Assembly (NCBI GenBank): GCA_017540265.1
Contig: JAFYBJ010000011.1
Span: 1-64,000 of the forward strand
Direction of reading: 5' to 3'
Source of the DNA: Lachnospiraceae bacterium
GTDB taxonomy: Bacteria > Bacillota > Clostridia > Lachnospirales > Lachnospiraceae
DNA length: 64,000 nucleotides
Part shown: piece after piece, positions 28,101-36,529 of the stretch
Layout of the letters: each line of letters begins with the position of its first letter
How positions within the stretch are numbered: the first letter of the stretch is position 1
The notes under the pieces: model-generated
What the model was told of the DNA's origin: nothing
What the model saw: the letters and a program-made list of their open reading frames with translations, nothing else
Databases searched by the model: none
Made by a program: the position numbers and the translations under genes

Positions 28101-28710
28101 GGGAAATGAAACTGTTTTAGCTATAGCACGTGCAGTCGATGCCAAGGATGTAAATACTTCACAGCATTCCAAACGTGTTTCGGAGTATTCTGTTCTGATA
28201 GGAGAGGAGTTAGGGCTTGGCAAAGAAGAATGTGAGAACTTAAGAAAAGCTGCTCTGCTGCATGATATAGGAAAGATCGCCGTACCGGATGGCGTGTTAA
28301 ATAAGCCTGCGCCTTTAAATGAAAAGGAATACGAAATAATGAAGACGCATGTGACGGAAGGCGCAAAGATACTTGCGGATTTCACTCTGGTAAAAAATGT
28401 GGTGGAAGGAGCCAGATATCATCATGAAAAATATGACGGTACAGGATATGTTGAGGGCTTAAAGGGCGATGATATTCCCCTTTACGGACGTATCATAGGT
28501 ATAGCGGATGCATTTGATGCCATGACCGCAAACCGTGTATATCGAAAAAAGCTGGATTTTTCCCAGGTTATGGATCAGCTGATCAAGGGAAGAGGAACAC
28601 AGTTTGATCCGAAACTCCTGGATATATTCCTGAAACTGATCGAAGAAAAAAAGATCGATGTGGACTCTTTATACAGGGATGACAGCGTGTTTGGAGGAAA
28701 AGAAGAATGA
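25141..28710 (+). CDS. Membrane receptor: ECF-S-like domain, beta-propeller, Y_Y_Y and HD-GYP phosphodiesterase
   Basis: This 1189-aa protein begins with about six membrane helices (residues 1-175) that look like an ECF-transporter S component. A second membrane segment lies near 198-218. Then comes a long run of two-component-regulator propeller repeats (about 225-830; units such as G-I-I-W-F-G-T-Y-A-G-L-Y and G-N-L-W-I-C-T-Y-G-R-G-L), a Y_Y_Y domain (about 850-925) and a membrane helix near 945-965. The HD-GYP domain (about 990-1165) has L-L-H-D-I-G-K at about 1040 and H-H-E-K-Y-D-G-T-G-Y-V-E-G-L at about 1094. HD-GYP domains hydrolyse cyclic di-GMP; here GYP reads GYV. GGAGGGA precedes the ATG. 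It overlaps the next gene by 4 bp. Confidence 0.85.
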   Translation: MKNWSSIKISLFALFCVVINCAGKFIAQKFNLPLWMDAYGTVLMAYAAGPLCGAVVGITTNLAFGFYDVMSSYYAPVSMVIGIIAGVAARRRWMDSFFGAISSSVLITFASGIISSWLNWLFWEGETGNVWGDGVIHFLDEQNFNHIMGSVLGEFYVDFLDKVILMAVFYGLLRFWRKRRKEAKERIAGRLDEGNNIILTLILSGLLAALPALQGLAASEDTLPDFDSYVQTVYNAENGLPCGEANDIAQTKDGIIWFGTYAGLYRYNGSDFRLMQDFESVHNVNCLYTDNEGRLWIGTNDNGISICINEKISNVLDEEEGLASGSVRSIVQGADGLYYIGTSGSLQTVTLNGGLMVKKEIPEVKYASSMNADERGFVAAVTASGELFILKDEEVIDSFFKEDDPCTFARFGADGSLYVGTAGDRILRYSISPGESRSCLKQTGTIRCEGFSYINNIYEYGKGFFVCADNGIGYWDGRSFVRINSNGFDNSIDHMLMDYQQNFWFTSSRLGLMRMSLSVFSNMYVAAGLEGKVVNATEKWNGQYYVGTDKGLDIIDGSGKKYIRNELCEELDGVRIRCIKKDRDGNLWICTYGRGLMEVHTGGSFHYYNSSEGTFGDWTRVVLELSDRTIAAAGDTGVSFLKNGKIVKTLRYGDGLVNAMILCLFEREDGILFAGSDGDGIAVIENEEVVKVISRADGLSSGVILRIVGDTEGKGVFIVTSNGLCYMDEEYNIRKLDKFPYYNNYDITFFEDGRVFVLGSAGIYVTTRDELLANKKSTRPELLDSKQGLTSSLTANAWNYRDDDGCLFLSTDSGVLKLNMSEYLSVRRPYRMMVSSIKQDDVPYYIERGIDFNIDRDTTKIEIFPEVINYSIEDPQVSYQLVGVDPEPVVLRRSELGSIVYTNLPSGDYVFNLSVIDQSTGEIKEISSYNLTKEKEIQDNRFFHWYMIIVGVLAVAWLTWFLVRTQLQTTLEFQRKELEFSREQVRMGNETVLAIARAVDAKDVNTSQHSKRVSEYSVLIGEELGLGKEECENLRKAALLHDIGKIAVPDGVLNKPAPLNEKEYEIMKTHVTEGAKILADFTLVKNVVEGARYHHEKYDGTGYVEGLKGDDIPLYGRIIGIADAFDAMTANRVYRKKLDFSQVMDQLIKGRGTQFDPKLLDIFLKLIEEKKIDVDSLYRDDSVFGGKEE

Positions 28711-29915
28711 AAAATCCGGATAAAAGAATACTTTTATGCACCTGTATCACCTGTGCACTGATACTGCTTTTTTGCGGGATACTTAAAAATCTTATGGGTG
28801 GGACTGATGAAGACAGGATGATAAAGGTCGGATTCATATATAACATGGATGAAAGCGTGCCGTATACGTACAATTTTGTACGTGCACAGCATGCAATTGA
28901 GGCAAAATACGGAGATCGGGTGCAAACGATCGTCAAGAGCAATGTTCCCGAAGATGATTGCGAGCATGCCATGAGAATGCTTGCGGATGAGGGGTGTGAA
29001 CTCATTTTTATCACCAGCTACGGATATCAGGAGACTGCAAAAAAGCTTGCACAGGAATATCCTGAAATTCAGTTTTGCCAGGCAACAGGCGATAATGCAA
29101 ATGCTGAGCCGGTACTTGATAATTATCATAACTTCATGGGACATATATATGAAGGCAGGTACGTAACAGGCAGAGTTGCGGGGATGAAGCTTAAGGAAAT
29201 GATAGAAAAAGGTGAGCTTTCCCCGGAGGATGCAAAGATAGGATATGTGGCTGCATTTCCTTATTCGGAGGTGATCTCGGGATATACTGCTTTTTTCATG
29301 GGCATCAGAAAAGAGGTTCCTACCGCGGTCATGACCGTAAAATATACGGGGACCTGGGGCGATTACACAAAGGAATACCGCATCGCAAAGGAACTGATAG
29401 AAGATGGCTGTGTGCTAATTTCCCAGCATTCCGATACCATAGGGCCGGCAGTTGCCTGCGAAGAGGCGGCGGAAAGAACGCGGGTATATCATGTGGGATA
29501 CAGCCAGAGCATGATCGATGTGGCCCCCACAACGTCTTTGATCAGCAGCAGGATCAACTGGGAGCCTTATATGCTTGAGGCCGTGGATGCTGTTTTAAAT
29601 AAGCGGAAGATCGAAAAAAATATGCATGCATCGATAAACGGGAATGATGCCGGAGCGGGTTTCGAGCATGACTGGGTGGTTCTCCTTGGTTTAAATGACC
29701 TTATCGCTGCAGATAATACCGCCGAAATGATAAATGAGACCGTCGCGGATCTTGAAAAAGGAAAAATAGCAGTATTTCAGGGAGATTATATTGGGTACGA
29801 CCCTTATGATCCTTCGGATACCTGGGACCTTAATAATGCATATCCCGAAAATGAAAAAGCTTCATCGCCTTCATTTCACTATATTCTTGACGGTGTGATA
29901 AAGGTAGAGGAATAA
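28707..29915 (+). CDS. BMP/PnrA-type substrate-binding protein, partner of the HD-GYP receptor
   Basis: This 402-aa protein starts inside the end of the receptor gene (ATGA overlap). An N-terminal hydrophobic segment (about residues 8-27) anchors or exports it; no convincing lipobox is seen. The rest matches the basic membrane protein family of periplasmic-binding-protein-like folds: K-V-G-F-I-Y-N at the start, then I-F-I-T-S-Y-G-Y and G-R-V-A-G-M-K. Known members (PnrA, Med-like proteins) bind purine nucleosides. No ABC ATPase or permease lies next to it, which argues for a sensory role feeding the propeller receptor rather than uptake. Confidence 0.8.
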   Translation: MKNPDKRILLCTCITCALILLFCGILKNLMGGTDEDRMIKVGFIYNMDESVPYTYNFVRAQHAIEAKYGDRVQTIVKSNVPEDDCEHAMRMLADEGCELIFITSYGYQETAKKLAQEYPEIQFCQATGDNANAEPVLDNYHNFMGHIYEGRYVTGRVAGMKLKEMIEKGELSPEDAKIGYVAAFPYSEVISGYTAFFMGIRKEVPTAVMTVKYTGTWGDYTKEYRIAKELIEDGCVLISQHSDTIGPAVACEEAAERTRVYHVGYSQSMIDVAPTTSLISSRINWEPYMLEAVDAVLNKRKIEKNMHASINGNDAGAGFEHDWVVLLGLNDLIAADNTAEMINETVADLEKGKIAVFQGDYIGYDPYDPSDTWDLNNAYPENEKASSPSFHYILDGVIKVEE

Positions 29916-30033
29916 TAATTCTCTTTAATATGATGCTGATTTGGTGTAAAATATCATGCAGTACGCCCTGTGGGAAATGCGGGGCGCGGAAGAAATAAGG
30001 AAAGAGCAGCTTGAAAGAAAACGAGGTAATCAA

Positions 30034-31785
30034 ATGAAAGAACTGATGCTTGGAAACAAGGCTGTGGCAAGGGGGCTTTATGAAGCCGGCGTATGCGTTG
30101 CCAGCTCCTATCCCGGAACGCCCAGCACTGAAACGACAGAGGAGGCCGCAAAATATGATGAGATATATTGCGAATGGGCTCCCAATGAAAAAGTGGCAAT
30201 GGAGACGGCTTTTGGTGCGAGCCGCGCGGGAAAGAGAAGCTATTGCGCCATGAAGCATGTGGGACTTAACGTGGCAGCAGACCCTCTTTTTACCATATCT
30301 TATACAGGTGTAAACGCCGGAATGGTGATCCTGGTTGCAGACGATCCCGGCATGCATTCTTCCCAGAACGAGCAGGATTCCAGGCATTATGCAATAGCGG
30401 CAAAGCTTCCCATGCTTGAGCCCTCGGATTCCCAGGAAGCATTGGACTTTACAAAGAAAGCATACGAGATATCCGAGCAGTTTGATACTCCCGTATTTAT
30501 CAAGATGTGCACGAGAGTGGCTCACTCCCAGTCCATAGTAGAGACAGGGGAGCGCGCCGATGTTCCCATGAAGGAATATGTTAAGGATGCTGCAAAATAT
30601 GTAATGGTGCCTGCAAATGCGAAGAAGCGTCATCCCATAGTTGAGGAGCGTACAAGAAAGCTTATAGAATTCGCGGAGACCAGTGAACTTAACCGCGTTG
30701 AGAAAGGTACGGATAATAAGCTCGGTATAATTACTTCTTCCACCTGCTATCAGTATGTGAAGGAAGTGTTCGGGGACAGTGTGAGCGTTCTTAAGCTGGG
30801 CATCATAAATCCTCTTCCGGAAAAGCTTATAAAGGATTTTGCAGCTTCAGTGGAAAAGCTTGCTGTAGTTGAAGAGCTTGATCCCATCATAGAAAATCAC
30901 TGTAAAGTACTGGGACTTGAGGTGACGGGCAAGGATGTGTTCCCTCTTATTGATGAGTTTTCACAGGGACTTGTATCAACGGCTCTGGGCGGAGAAGAAA
31001 AGCCTGCCTGCAGTGCGATAGAAGGTCTGCCCGGACGTCCACCCGCAATGTGCTCGGGATGCCCTCACAGAGGTCTCTTTTATACCCTTTCAAAGAACAA
31101 GTGCACTGTGTTTGGCGATATAGGATGCTATACACTCGGAGCCACGCCTCCTCTTTCAGCAATTGATACCACAGAGTGCATGGGCGCGTCCATAAGCTCC
31201 CTTCACGGTTTTAATAAGGCAAGGGGAGAAGAGAGCGAGAAGAAGACAGTGGCTGTCATAGGTGATTCCACTTTCATGCATTCAGGTATGACGGGTCTTG
31301 CGAATATCGCTTATAACCAGACCAATTCCACAGTTATCATTCTTGATAACTCCATCACCGGCATGACCGGACACCAGCAGAATCCCACCACGGGAAAGAA
31401 TCTGCGCGGCGAGCCTGCCGGAAAGATCGACCTTGAAGCTCTTTGCAGGGCAATGGGCTTTAACAGGGTAAGAGTGGTGGATCCTTATGATCTTGCAGAG
31501 ACTGACAAGGCAGTTAAGGAAGAGCTTGCGGCAGCAGAGCCTTCCGTGATCATAAGCAGACGTCCCTGCGCGCTTCTTAAATACGTGGAGAAGAAGCCTC
31601 CTATTAAGGTAAATCCTGACAAGTGCCGTTCCTGCAGAGCCTGCATGCAGCTTGGCTGTCCTTCCATTTCGTTTAAGGACGGACACGCGCATGTGGATAA
31701 TACATTATGTTTCGGCTGCGGCGTATGCAGTGAGCTCTGTCATTTTGATGCATTCGAGACTATGGAAGGAGAGCCTGTAAGATGA
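30034..31785 (+). CDS. iorA: Indolepyruvate:ferredoxin oxidoreductase, alpha subunit
   Basis: This 583-aa protein starts at ATG 30034 (GAGGT 5-6 nt upstream); an in-frame start at 29956 has no ribosome site. The enzyme decarboxylates aryl 2-oxo acids from Trp, Phe and Tyr to aryl-acetyl-CoA, reducing ferredoxin. Visible are the N-terminal pyrimidine-binding domain (S-S-Y-P-G-T-P-S-T-E), a TPP-binding domain (G-D-I-G-C-Y-T-L-G and G-D-S-T-F-M-H-S-G), and two C-terminal 4Fe-4S motifs, C-R-S-C-R-A-C and C-F-G-C-G-V-C. It overlaps iorB by 4 bp and leads a five-gene operon. Confidence 0.95.
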   Translation: MKELMLGNKAVARGLYEAGVCVASSYPGTPSTETTEEAAKYDEIYCEWAPNEKVAMETAFGASRAGKRSYCAMKHVGLNVAADPLFTISYTGVNAGMVILVADDPGMHSSQNEQDSRHYAIAAKLPMLEPSDSQEALDFTKKAYEISEQFDTPVFIKMCTRVAHSQSIVETGERADVPMKEYVKDAAKYVMVPANAKKRHPIVEERTRKLIEFAETSELNRVEKGTDNKLGIITSSTCYQYVKEVFGDSVSVLKLGIINPLPEKLIKDFAASVEKLAVVEELDPIIENHCKVLGLEVTGKDVFPLIDEFSQGLVSTALGGEEKPACSAIEGLPGRPPAMCSGCPHRGLFYTLSKNKCTVFGDIGCYTLGATPPLSAIDTTECMGASISSLHGFNKARGEESEKKTVAVIGDSTFMHSGMTGLANIAYNQTNSTVIILDNSITGMTGHQQNPTTGKNLRGEPAGKIDLEALCRAMGFNRVRVVDPYDLAETDKAVKEELAAAEPSVIISRRPCALLKYVEKKPPIKVNPDKCRSCRACMQLGCPSISFKDGHAHVDNTLCFGCGVCSELCHFDAFETMEGEPVR

Positions 31786-32357
31786 TAACAAGTGTAATGA
31801 TAGTAGGTGTAGGCGGACAGGGTACGCTCCTTGCGAGCAGAGTGCTCGGAAGAGCCGCAATGGATAAAGGTTATGATGTGAAGGTGTCCGAGGTTCACGG
31901 AATGAGCCAGAGAGGCGGATCCGTGGTGACCTATGTGCGTTTCGGAGACAAGGTAAATTCCCCCATAATAGATAAGGGTGGGGCTGATTATATAATCTCC
32001 TTCGAGCTTTTAGAGGCAGCGCGTTATACGCAGTTCTTAAAGCCCGGCGGCACGATAATAACCAGCACCCAGCAGATAGATCCCATGCCTGTCATAGCGG
32101 GGAATGTGGAATATCCTTCCGGTCTTCTTGAAAAGATAAAGGCAGCAGGTGCTGAAGTGGATGCTTTTGATGCACTTTCCACAGCTGAAGAGGCAGGTTC
32201 TGCAAAGGCCTGCAATATAGTCCTTATGGGAAGATTTTCAAAATATATAAAGGATATAAGCGGAGAAGAATGGATAAAGGCCGTAGAGGCATGCGTGCCG
32301 GCCAAATTCCTTGATCTTAATAAAAAAGCTTTCGAAATGGGACTTAAGGCGGAGTGA
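31782..32357 (+). CDS. iorB: Indolepyruvate:ferredoxin oxidoreductase, beta subunit
   Basis: This 191-aa gamma-type domain pairs with IorA. The N-terminus has V-G-V-G-G-Q-G-T-L-L-A-S, the nucleotide-like glycine loop of the pyruvate ferredoxin oxidoreductase gamma domain, followed by S-E-V-H-G-M-S-Q-R-G-G-S. The start overlaps the iorA stop (ATGA), ensuring coupled translation. The next gene begins 3 nt later. Confidence 0.94.
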   Translation: MITSVMIVGVGGQGTLLASRVLGRAAMDKGYDVKVSEVHGMSQRGGSVVTYVRFGDKVNSPIIDKGGADYIISFELLEAARYTQFLKPGGTIITSTQQIDPMPVIAGNVEYPSGLLEKIKAAGAEVDAFDALSTAEEAGSAKACNIVLMGRFSKYIKDISGEEWIKAVEACVPAKFLDLNKKAFEMGLKAE

Positions 32358-32360
32358 TAT

Positions 32361-32771
32361 ATGGCTGAACTTGCGGAGATAAGGGAATTCTTTAAGGGAG
32401 ACAGATATGCCACGGAAGCTACGGGCATCATAATAGAAAAAGCGGAAAAGGGACACAGTGAAGTGTCCCTTATTCCGGATGAGAGACATCTTAATGCGGT
32501 AGGAGCACTTATGGGCGCGGTATACTGCACCATGGCTGATTTTGCTTTTGCAGTGGCTGAAAATTGCGATCTTTCATCCGATACGGTGACTGTTACCCAG
32601 AGTACCCAGATGAATTTTTTAAGAGCATATAAAGGCGGAAAGATAAGCTGCAGGGCGGATATCGTGAAGGATGGAAGGAATATATGCCTTTACGAAGTGA
32701 AAGCCTATGGTGAAAACGGAGATTTACTTGCGATGGCTGTTACAAACGGCTGTAAGACAAAAAAGAGATGA
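32361..32771 (+). CDS. PaaI-family hotdog thioesterase
   Basis: This 136-aa protein has a single hotdog fold; N-A-V-G-A-L-M-G-A-V-Y-C-T-M-A-D-F-A fits the PaaI/YdiI helix region with the catalytic Asp. PaaI-type enzymes hydrolyse aryl-acetyl-CoA esters. In this operon it would release arylacetates from the CoA esters made by IorAB, or clear dead-end esters. CGGAG precedes the ATG, and it lies between iorB (3 nt) and the CoA-ligase gene (15 nt). Confidence 0.85.
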   Translation: MAELAEIREFFKGDRYATEATGIIIEKAEKGHSEVSLIPDERHLNAVGALMGAVYCTMADFAFAVAENCDLSSDTVTVTQSTQMNFLRAYKGGKISCRADIVKDGRNICLYEVKAYGENGDLLAMAVTNGCKTKKR

Positions 32772-32786
32772 CAGGAGGATGAGAAG

Positions 32787-34088
32787 GTGATCTGGAATGA
32801 AGCAAAGGAGTGCATGTCCCGTGACGAACTGGAGTCGCTTCAGAGTGCGAGACTTGTAAAGACTGTAAACAGAGTGTACCACAATGTGGAATATTACAGG
32901 AAGAAGATGCAGGAAAAAGGCCTTGAACCCGGAGATATCAGGGGCATAGAGGATCTTTCAAAGCTTCCCTATACCACCTACCAGGATCTGAGGGATACAT
33001 ATCCCTTCGGTCTTGCTGCGGTGCCCCGTTCCGAGCTTGTGCGCGTGCATGCATCCAGCGGGACCACCGGAAAACCCAAGATCGGAGTATATACAAGACG
33101 TTATATAGATGTATGGGCAGAATGCGTCGCCAGATGCCTTGCCATGGCGGGGATTACAAAGGATGATGTGATACAGATAGGTTACGGCTACGGTCTCTTC
33201 ACAGGCGGCCTGGGAGCTCATTACGGAGCGGAATATCTGGGCGCCCTTGTGTTACCCATGTCTACGGGTAATACGAAGAAACTCATCGATATGATGATAG
33301 ACTGTGACGTGACGGCCATCGCCTGCACACCTTCATATCTGCTTCATGTGGCTGAAGATCTTGAAAAAGAAGGTCTTGTGGATAAAATTAAATTAAAGAC
33401 TGCCATATGCGGTGCAGAGCCCTGGACGGATGAGATGAGGGATCAGATGGAATCCCGTCTTCATATTAAGGCCCATGATATTTACGGTCTTACCGAAATC
33501 TGCGGCCCGGGAGTTGCCTGCGACTGTGAATACCACAGAGGTCTTCATATCTGGGAGGATCATTTCCTTCCTGAGGTTATAGACCCTGAAACACTTGAGC
33601 ATAAGCCTGCCGGATCCGACGGTGAGCTTGTTATCACAAATCTTACAAAAGAGGGCATGCCTCTTATCCGTTACAGGACAAAGGATCTTACCCGCCTTGA
33701 ATACGATAAGTGTGAATGCGGACGTACCATGGCGCGTATACAGCGCTTCCGCGGAAGATCCGATGATATGCTCATCATACGCGGCGTGAATGTATTCCCC
33801 TCACAGGTAGAGGCGGCTCTGCTTACCGTTGAGGGCACCACACCTCACTATATGCTGGTGGTGGATCGCGTGGATAATACCGATACGCTGGAAGTTCAGG
33901 TAGAAGTTTCCGAGAATGCATTTACCGATGAGGTAAAGAGCCTTGAGAAGCTTTCAAAGGAGATACATGATAAGTTAAAGACTGCCATAGGGCTTAATGC
34001 GAAGGTGCGTCTCATGGAACCCGGCGGACTTGAGCATTTTGACGGAAAATCAAAGCATGTTACGGATAAGCGCAAGCTTTACAGCTAA
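32787..34088 (+). CDS. paaK: Phenylacetate-CoA ligase
   Basis: This 433-aa AMP-forming ligase starts at GTG 32787 behind AGGAGGATGAGAAG. The P-loop-like motif S-S-G-T-T-G-K-P matches the adenylate-forming family, and the C-terminal portion I-R-G-V-N-V-F-P-S-Q-V and K-R-K-L-Y are PaaK-like. In ior operons it can run in reverse, turning aryl-acetyl-CoA into free acid with ATP gain, or activate arylacetates. It is followed by the ACT gene 20 nt on. Confidence 0.93.
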   Translation: MIWNEAKECMSRDELESLQSARLVKTVNRVYHNVEYYRKKMQEKGLEPGDIRGIEDLSKLPYTTYQDLRDTYPFGLAAVPRSELVRVHASSGTTGKPKIGVYTRRYIDVWAECVARCLAMAGITKDDVIQIGYGYGLFTGGLGAHYGAEYLGALVLPMSTGNTKKLIDMMIDCDVTAIACTPSYLLHVAEDLEKEGLVDKIKLKTAICGAEPWTDEMRDQMESRLHIKAHDIYGLTEICGPGVACDCEYHRGLHIWEDHFLPEVIDPETLEHKPAGSDGELVITNLTKEGMPLIRYRTKDLTRLEYDKCECGRTMARIQRFRGRSDDMLIIRGVNVFPSQVEAALLTVEGTTPHYMLVVDRVDNTDTLEVQVEVSENAFTDEVKSLEKLSKEIHDKLKTAIGLNAKVRLMEPGGLEHFDGKSKHVTDKRKLYS

Positions 34089-34108
34089 TATCAAAGGGGG
34101 AATTGAAG

Positions 34109-34528
34109 ATGTTTATAAAACAGCTTTCTGTATTTCTTGAAAATAAAGAGGGGCGTCTGGATGACGTCCTCGGAGTTTTGGCTGATAACGGAATAAACCT
34201 TCTTTCAACAAGCATTGCCGATACTACGGAATTCGGCGTGCTGCGTCTGATCACAAAGGAGGCGGATAAGGCAAAGGATATACTTAAAAATGCCGGATTC
34301 ACCGCCCGTGTGGATGATGTGATAGCGGTGGTGGTGCCTGATGCCGTGGGCAGTCTCGCAAAGGTGATGAAGGATATACATAGGGCAGGGATAAATGTGA
34401 GTTATATCTACGGGCTTTCCATCGACGGTCCCGGTGCTCCCATTGCCATAAAGACAGACGATAACGAAAAGGCATCCGCTGTACTTGAGGAAAGCGGTGT
34501 GAAGATGCTTTCAACCGAAGAGCTCTGA
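34109..34528 (+). CDS. Tandem ACT-domain protein of the ior/paaK operon
   Basis: This 139-aa protein is placed at ATG 34109 (AAAGGGGG at 34093-34100); a TTG at 34103 is less well spaced. Two ACT units are visible: residues 3-65 (L-E-N-K-E-G-R-L) and 70-138 (A-V-G-S-L-A-K-V-M). ACT domains bind amino acids. The conserved placement behind paaK suggests an aromatic amino-acid sensor or a regulator of the ligase. The role has not been shown for this family. Confidence 0.85.
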   Translation: MFIKQLSVFLENKEGRLDDVLGVLADNGINLLSTSIADTTEFGVLRLITKEADKAKDILKNAGFTARVDDVIAVVVPDAVGSLAKVMKDIHRAGINVSYIYGLSIDGPGAPIAIKTDDNEKASAVLEESGVKMLSTEEL

Positions 34529-34550
34529 TATCCGGGGAGAGGGAATACAG

Positions 34551-34799
34551 GTGAAGATAGATTGGATGAGGCGGTTCAGACCCATGGAAGGTCTGGGGTC
34601 CTTTACCTGGTATCCTCTGAGCCAGGCCGGGACCGAGATATACGGTTATGAGATCATATATCTCTATGAAGCCGGTAAATATGTGGTGACCATAGGTGCC
34701 GGGGATGTGATAATCGATAACGAATATGACACACTTGAGGCCGCGCAGGAAAGAGCGGATCATCTGATAAGCACGGCATACGGATATCAGGAAGCATAG
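34551..34799 (+). CDS. Small protein of unknown function, end of the ior operon
   Basis: An 82-aa protein starting at GTG 34551, seven bases after GGAGAGGG. It has mixed beta character with many Tyr and Gly residues (Y-G-Y-E-I-I-Y-L-Y near the middle) and no membrane segment or cysteines. It lies 22 nt after the ACT gene and before a terminator. I do not recognise the family. Confidence 0.55.
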   Translation: MKIDWMRRFRPMEGLGSFTWYPLSQAGTEIYGYEIIYLYEAGKYVVTIGAGDVIIDNEYDTLEAAQERADHLISTAYGYQEA

Positions 34800-34824
34800 C
34801 ATGAGGCGAATATAGGCGGCATAA

Positions 34825-34848
34825 GGAATTGCAGCAGCGCAATTTTTT
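34825..34848 (+). terminator. Intrinsic terminator at the end of the ior operon
   Basis: GGAATTGC-agcagc-GCAATTTTTT. A short stem with a good T-run. Confidence 0.6.
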
Positions 34849-34897
34849 ATGTCGCTTGAATTATTGTAGTATGCGTTTTTATTTCAAACGGAGATCG

Positions 34898-35974
34898 ATG
34901 CAAATGGACAGAGAAGAAAAGTTAAAAAAGATTGAGACTGAAATAGAAAAGCTTAAGATAGAGATCGCAAGGAAAGAGATAAAGCTGGAGGATCTGGAAG
35001 AACTCAGGGCTTCCATCGAGGTAAACGGTGAGAAGGCAGCAGAGCCGACGCGGAAGAAGCCGGATAATATCTATTCGGGATATGATGATCTGCCCCGGGG
35101 GAGTGCGTCAGGCGGTATAATAAAGGGCTGCCTGGTGGCAGAGGGCGGTGCCTTCAGAGGAGTATATACAGCCGGAGTAATGGACAGGCTTATGGAAGAA
35201 GGCATAAATATGGAGTGTACCGTAGGGGTTTCCGCAGGCGCCCTTTGCGGTATGAATTATGTATCCGGTCAGCTGGGACGCTCCGCAAGGGTCAATCTCG
35301 GATATCGTCATGACGGAAGATATGTGGGTTTGAGATCCTTAAGGGAGGATAAGAGCATAGTAAATTTCAGATTCCTCTTTGAGACTTTCAACGAGATAGA
35401 GCCTTTTGATATGGATTCTTTCAGGAGAAAGGACCGGAGATATATAGCGGTAGCAACGGATATGAAAAACGGAAAGGCTGCATATTTTGAAAGAGGAAAA
35501 TGCAAGGGGATAAGGCGTGCCATTAAAGCTTCGGCTTCCATGCCGTTTGTGACGAAGCCTACGGTAATGGACGGAGTGCCGTATCTTGACGGGGGATGCG
35601 CGGATAAGGTTCCTTATGAATGGGCAATGGAGCAGGGATACGAGAAAATAATCGTAATAAGGACAAGGGAACGCGGATACAGGAAGCCGCCCATGGGTAC
35701 AGGAGAAAGGAGAGCGGCAGAGCTGTTTTTCCATCAGTATCCGGAATTCATAGAAACCCTTGTTACGTCAAACGATATGTGCAACAGACAGTTTGAAGAG
35801 GTGGAAAAGCTTTCGGATGAGGGAAAGCTGTTTCTGCTGGGTCCCGAAAGCGAGGTAAAGGTGGGACGGCTTGAGGACGATATGGAAAAGCTGGGAGCAT
35901 TGTATCATCAGGGATATGATGAAACGGATGCGAAGATACCACAGATCAGGGATTATCTGAACTCAGGGTTTTAA
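34898..35974 (+). CDS. Patatin-like phospholipase with N-terminal coiled coil
   Basis: A protein of about 358 aa starting at ATG 34898 or 34904 (GGAG at 34890-34893). Residues 1-48 form a charged coiled coil. The patatin domain (about 75-300) has the oxyanion strip G-G-A-F-R-G, the nucleophile elbow G-V-S-A-G-A, and the catalytic Asp in L-D-G-G. It belongs to the bacterial RssA/YjjU-like group of lipid acyl hydrolases. The recU gene begins 3 nt after the stop, so it heads a compact gene group. Confidence 0.88.
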   Translation: MQMDREEKLKKIETEIEKLKIEIARKEIKLEDLEELRASIEVNGEKAAEPTRKKPDNIYSGYDDLPRGSASGGIIKGCLVAEGGAFRGVYTAGVMDRLMEEGINMECTVGVSAGALCGMNYVSGQLGRSARVNLGYRHDGRYVGLRSLREDKSIVNFRFLFETFNEIEPFDMDSFRRKDRRYIAVATDMKNGKAAYFERGKCKGIRRAIKASASMPFVTKPTVMDGVPYLDGGCADKVPYEWAMEQGYEKIIVIRTRERGYRKPPMGTGERRAAELFFHQYPEFIETLVTSNDMCNRQFEEVEKLSDEGKLFLLGPESEVKVGRLEDDMEKLGALYHQGYDETDAKIPQIRDYLNSGF

Positions 35975-35977
35975 CAG

Positions 35978-36529
35978 ATGGCTACATGGACGGGAAGAGG
36001 TCTCAGGGGATCTGTCCTTGAGGATATGATAAACAGGACAAATGAGAAATACAGGGATGCGGGTCTGGCTCTGGTTCAGAAGATCCCTACACCCATTACG
36101 CCGATCACGATCGACAAGAAGAGTTCACAGATCACGCTTGCATATTTCGATCAGAAATCTACGGTGGATTATATCGGAGCCGTGCAGGGGATACCTGTAT
36201 GTTTCGATGCAAAGGAATCGGCAAGCGATACTTTTTCCCTTCAAAATATACATGATCATCAGGTCCGTTTCATGAGCGATTTCGAAAAACAGGAGGGTGT
36301 GGCATTTTTTCTTATTTACTATACGAAAAAGGATACGCTGTATTATTTGAGACTGCGTGATATGCTGCCTTTCTGGGAAAGAGCAAAAAGCGGAGGACGC
36401 AAGAGCTTCCGTTACGACGAGCTTGATGAAAGCTGGGTGCTGCCAAAGAAGAGGGATGTGTTTGTTCCGTATCTGGATATGATAAATATGGATCTGATGT
36501 ACAGGGAAGAGAGAGGGGGATCTGAATGA
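35978..36529 (+). CDS. recU: Holliday junction resolvase RecU
   Basis: This 183-aa protein matches RecU: R-G-x-x-L-E-D-M-I-N at the N-terminus, K-I-P-T-P-I-T, then S-T-V-D-Y-I-G and C-F-D-A-K-E-S, the metal-binding D...D-x-K cluster where Bacillus RecU has F-E-A-K-E. RecU resolves recombination intermediates and usually neighbours a penicillin-binding protein gene; here it sits between a patatin and an unknown gene. No strong ribosome site is visible, so translational coupling to the patatin gene is likely. Confidence 0.85.
   Translation: MATWTGRGLRGSVLEDMINRTNEKYRDAGLALVQKIPTPITPITIDKKSSQITLAYFDQKSTVDYIGAVQGIPVCFDAKESASDTFSLQNIHDHQVRFMSDFEKQEGVAFFLIYYTKKDTLYYLRLRDMLPFWERAKSGGRKSFRYDELDESWVLPKKRDVFVPYLDMINMDLMYREERGGSE

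Noticed and set aside
29916..30033. Terminator between the BMP gene and iorA
   Set aside because: A weak GCCC/GGGC pairing is present near 29966-29986, but it has no T-run and a large loop.
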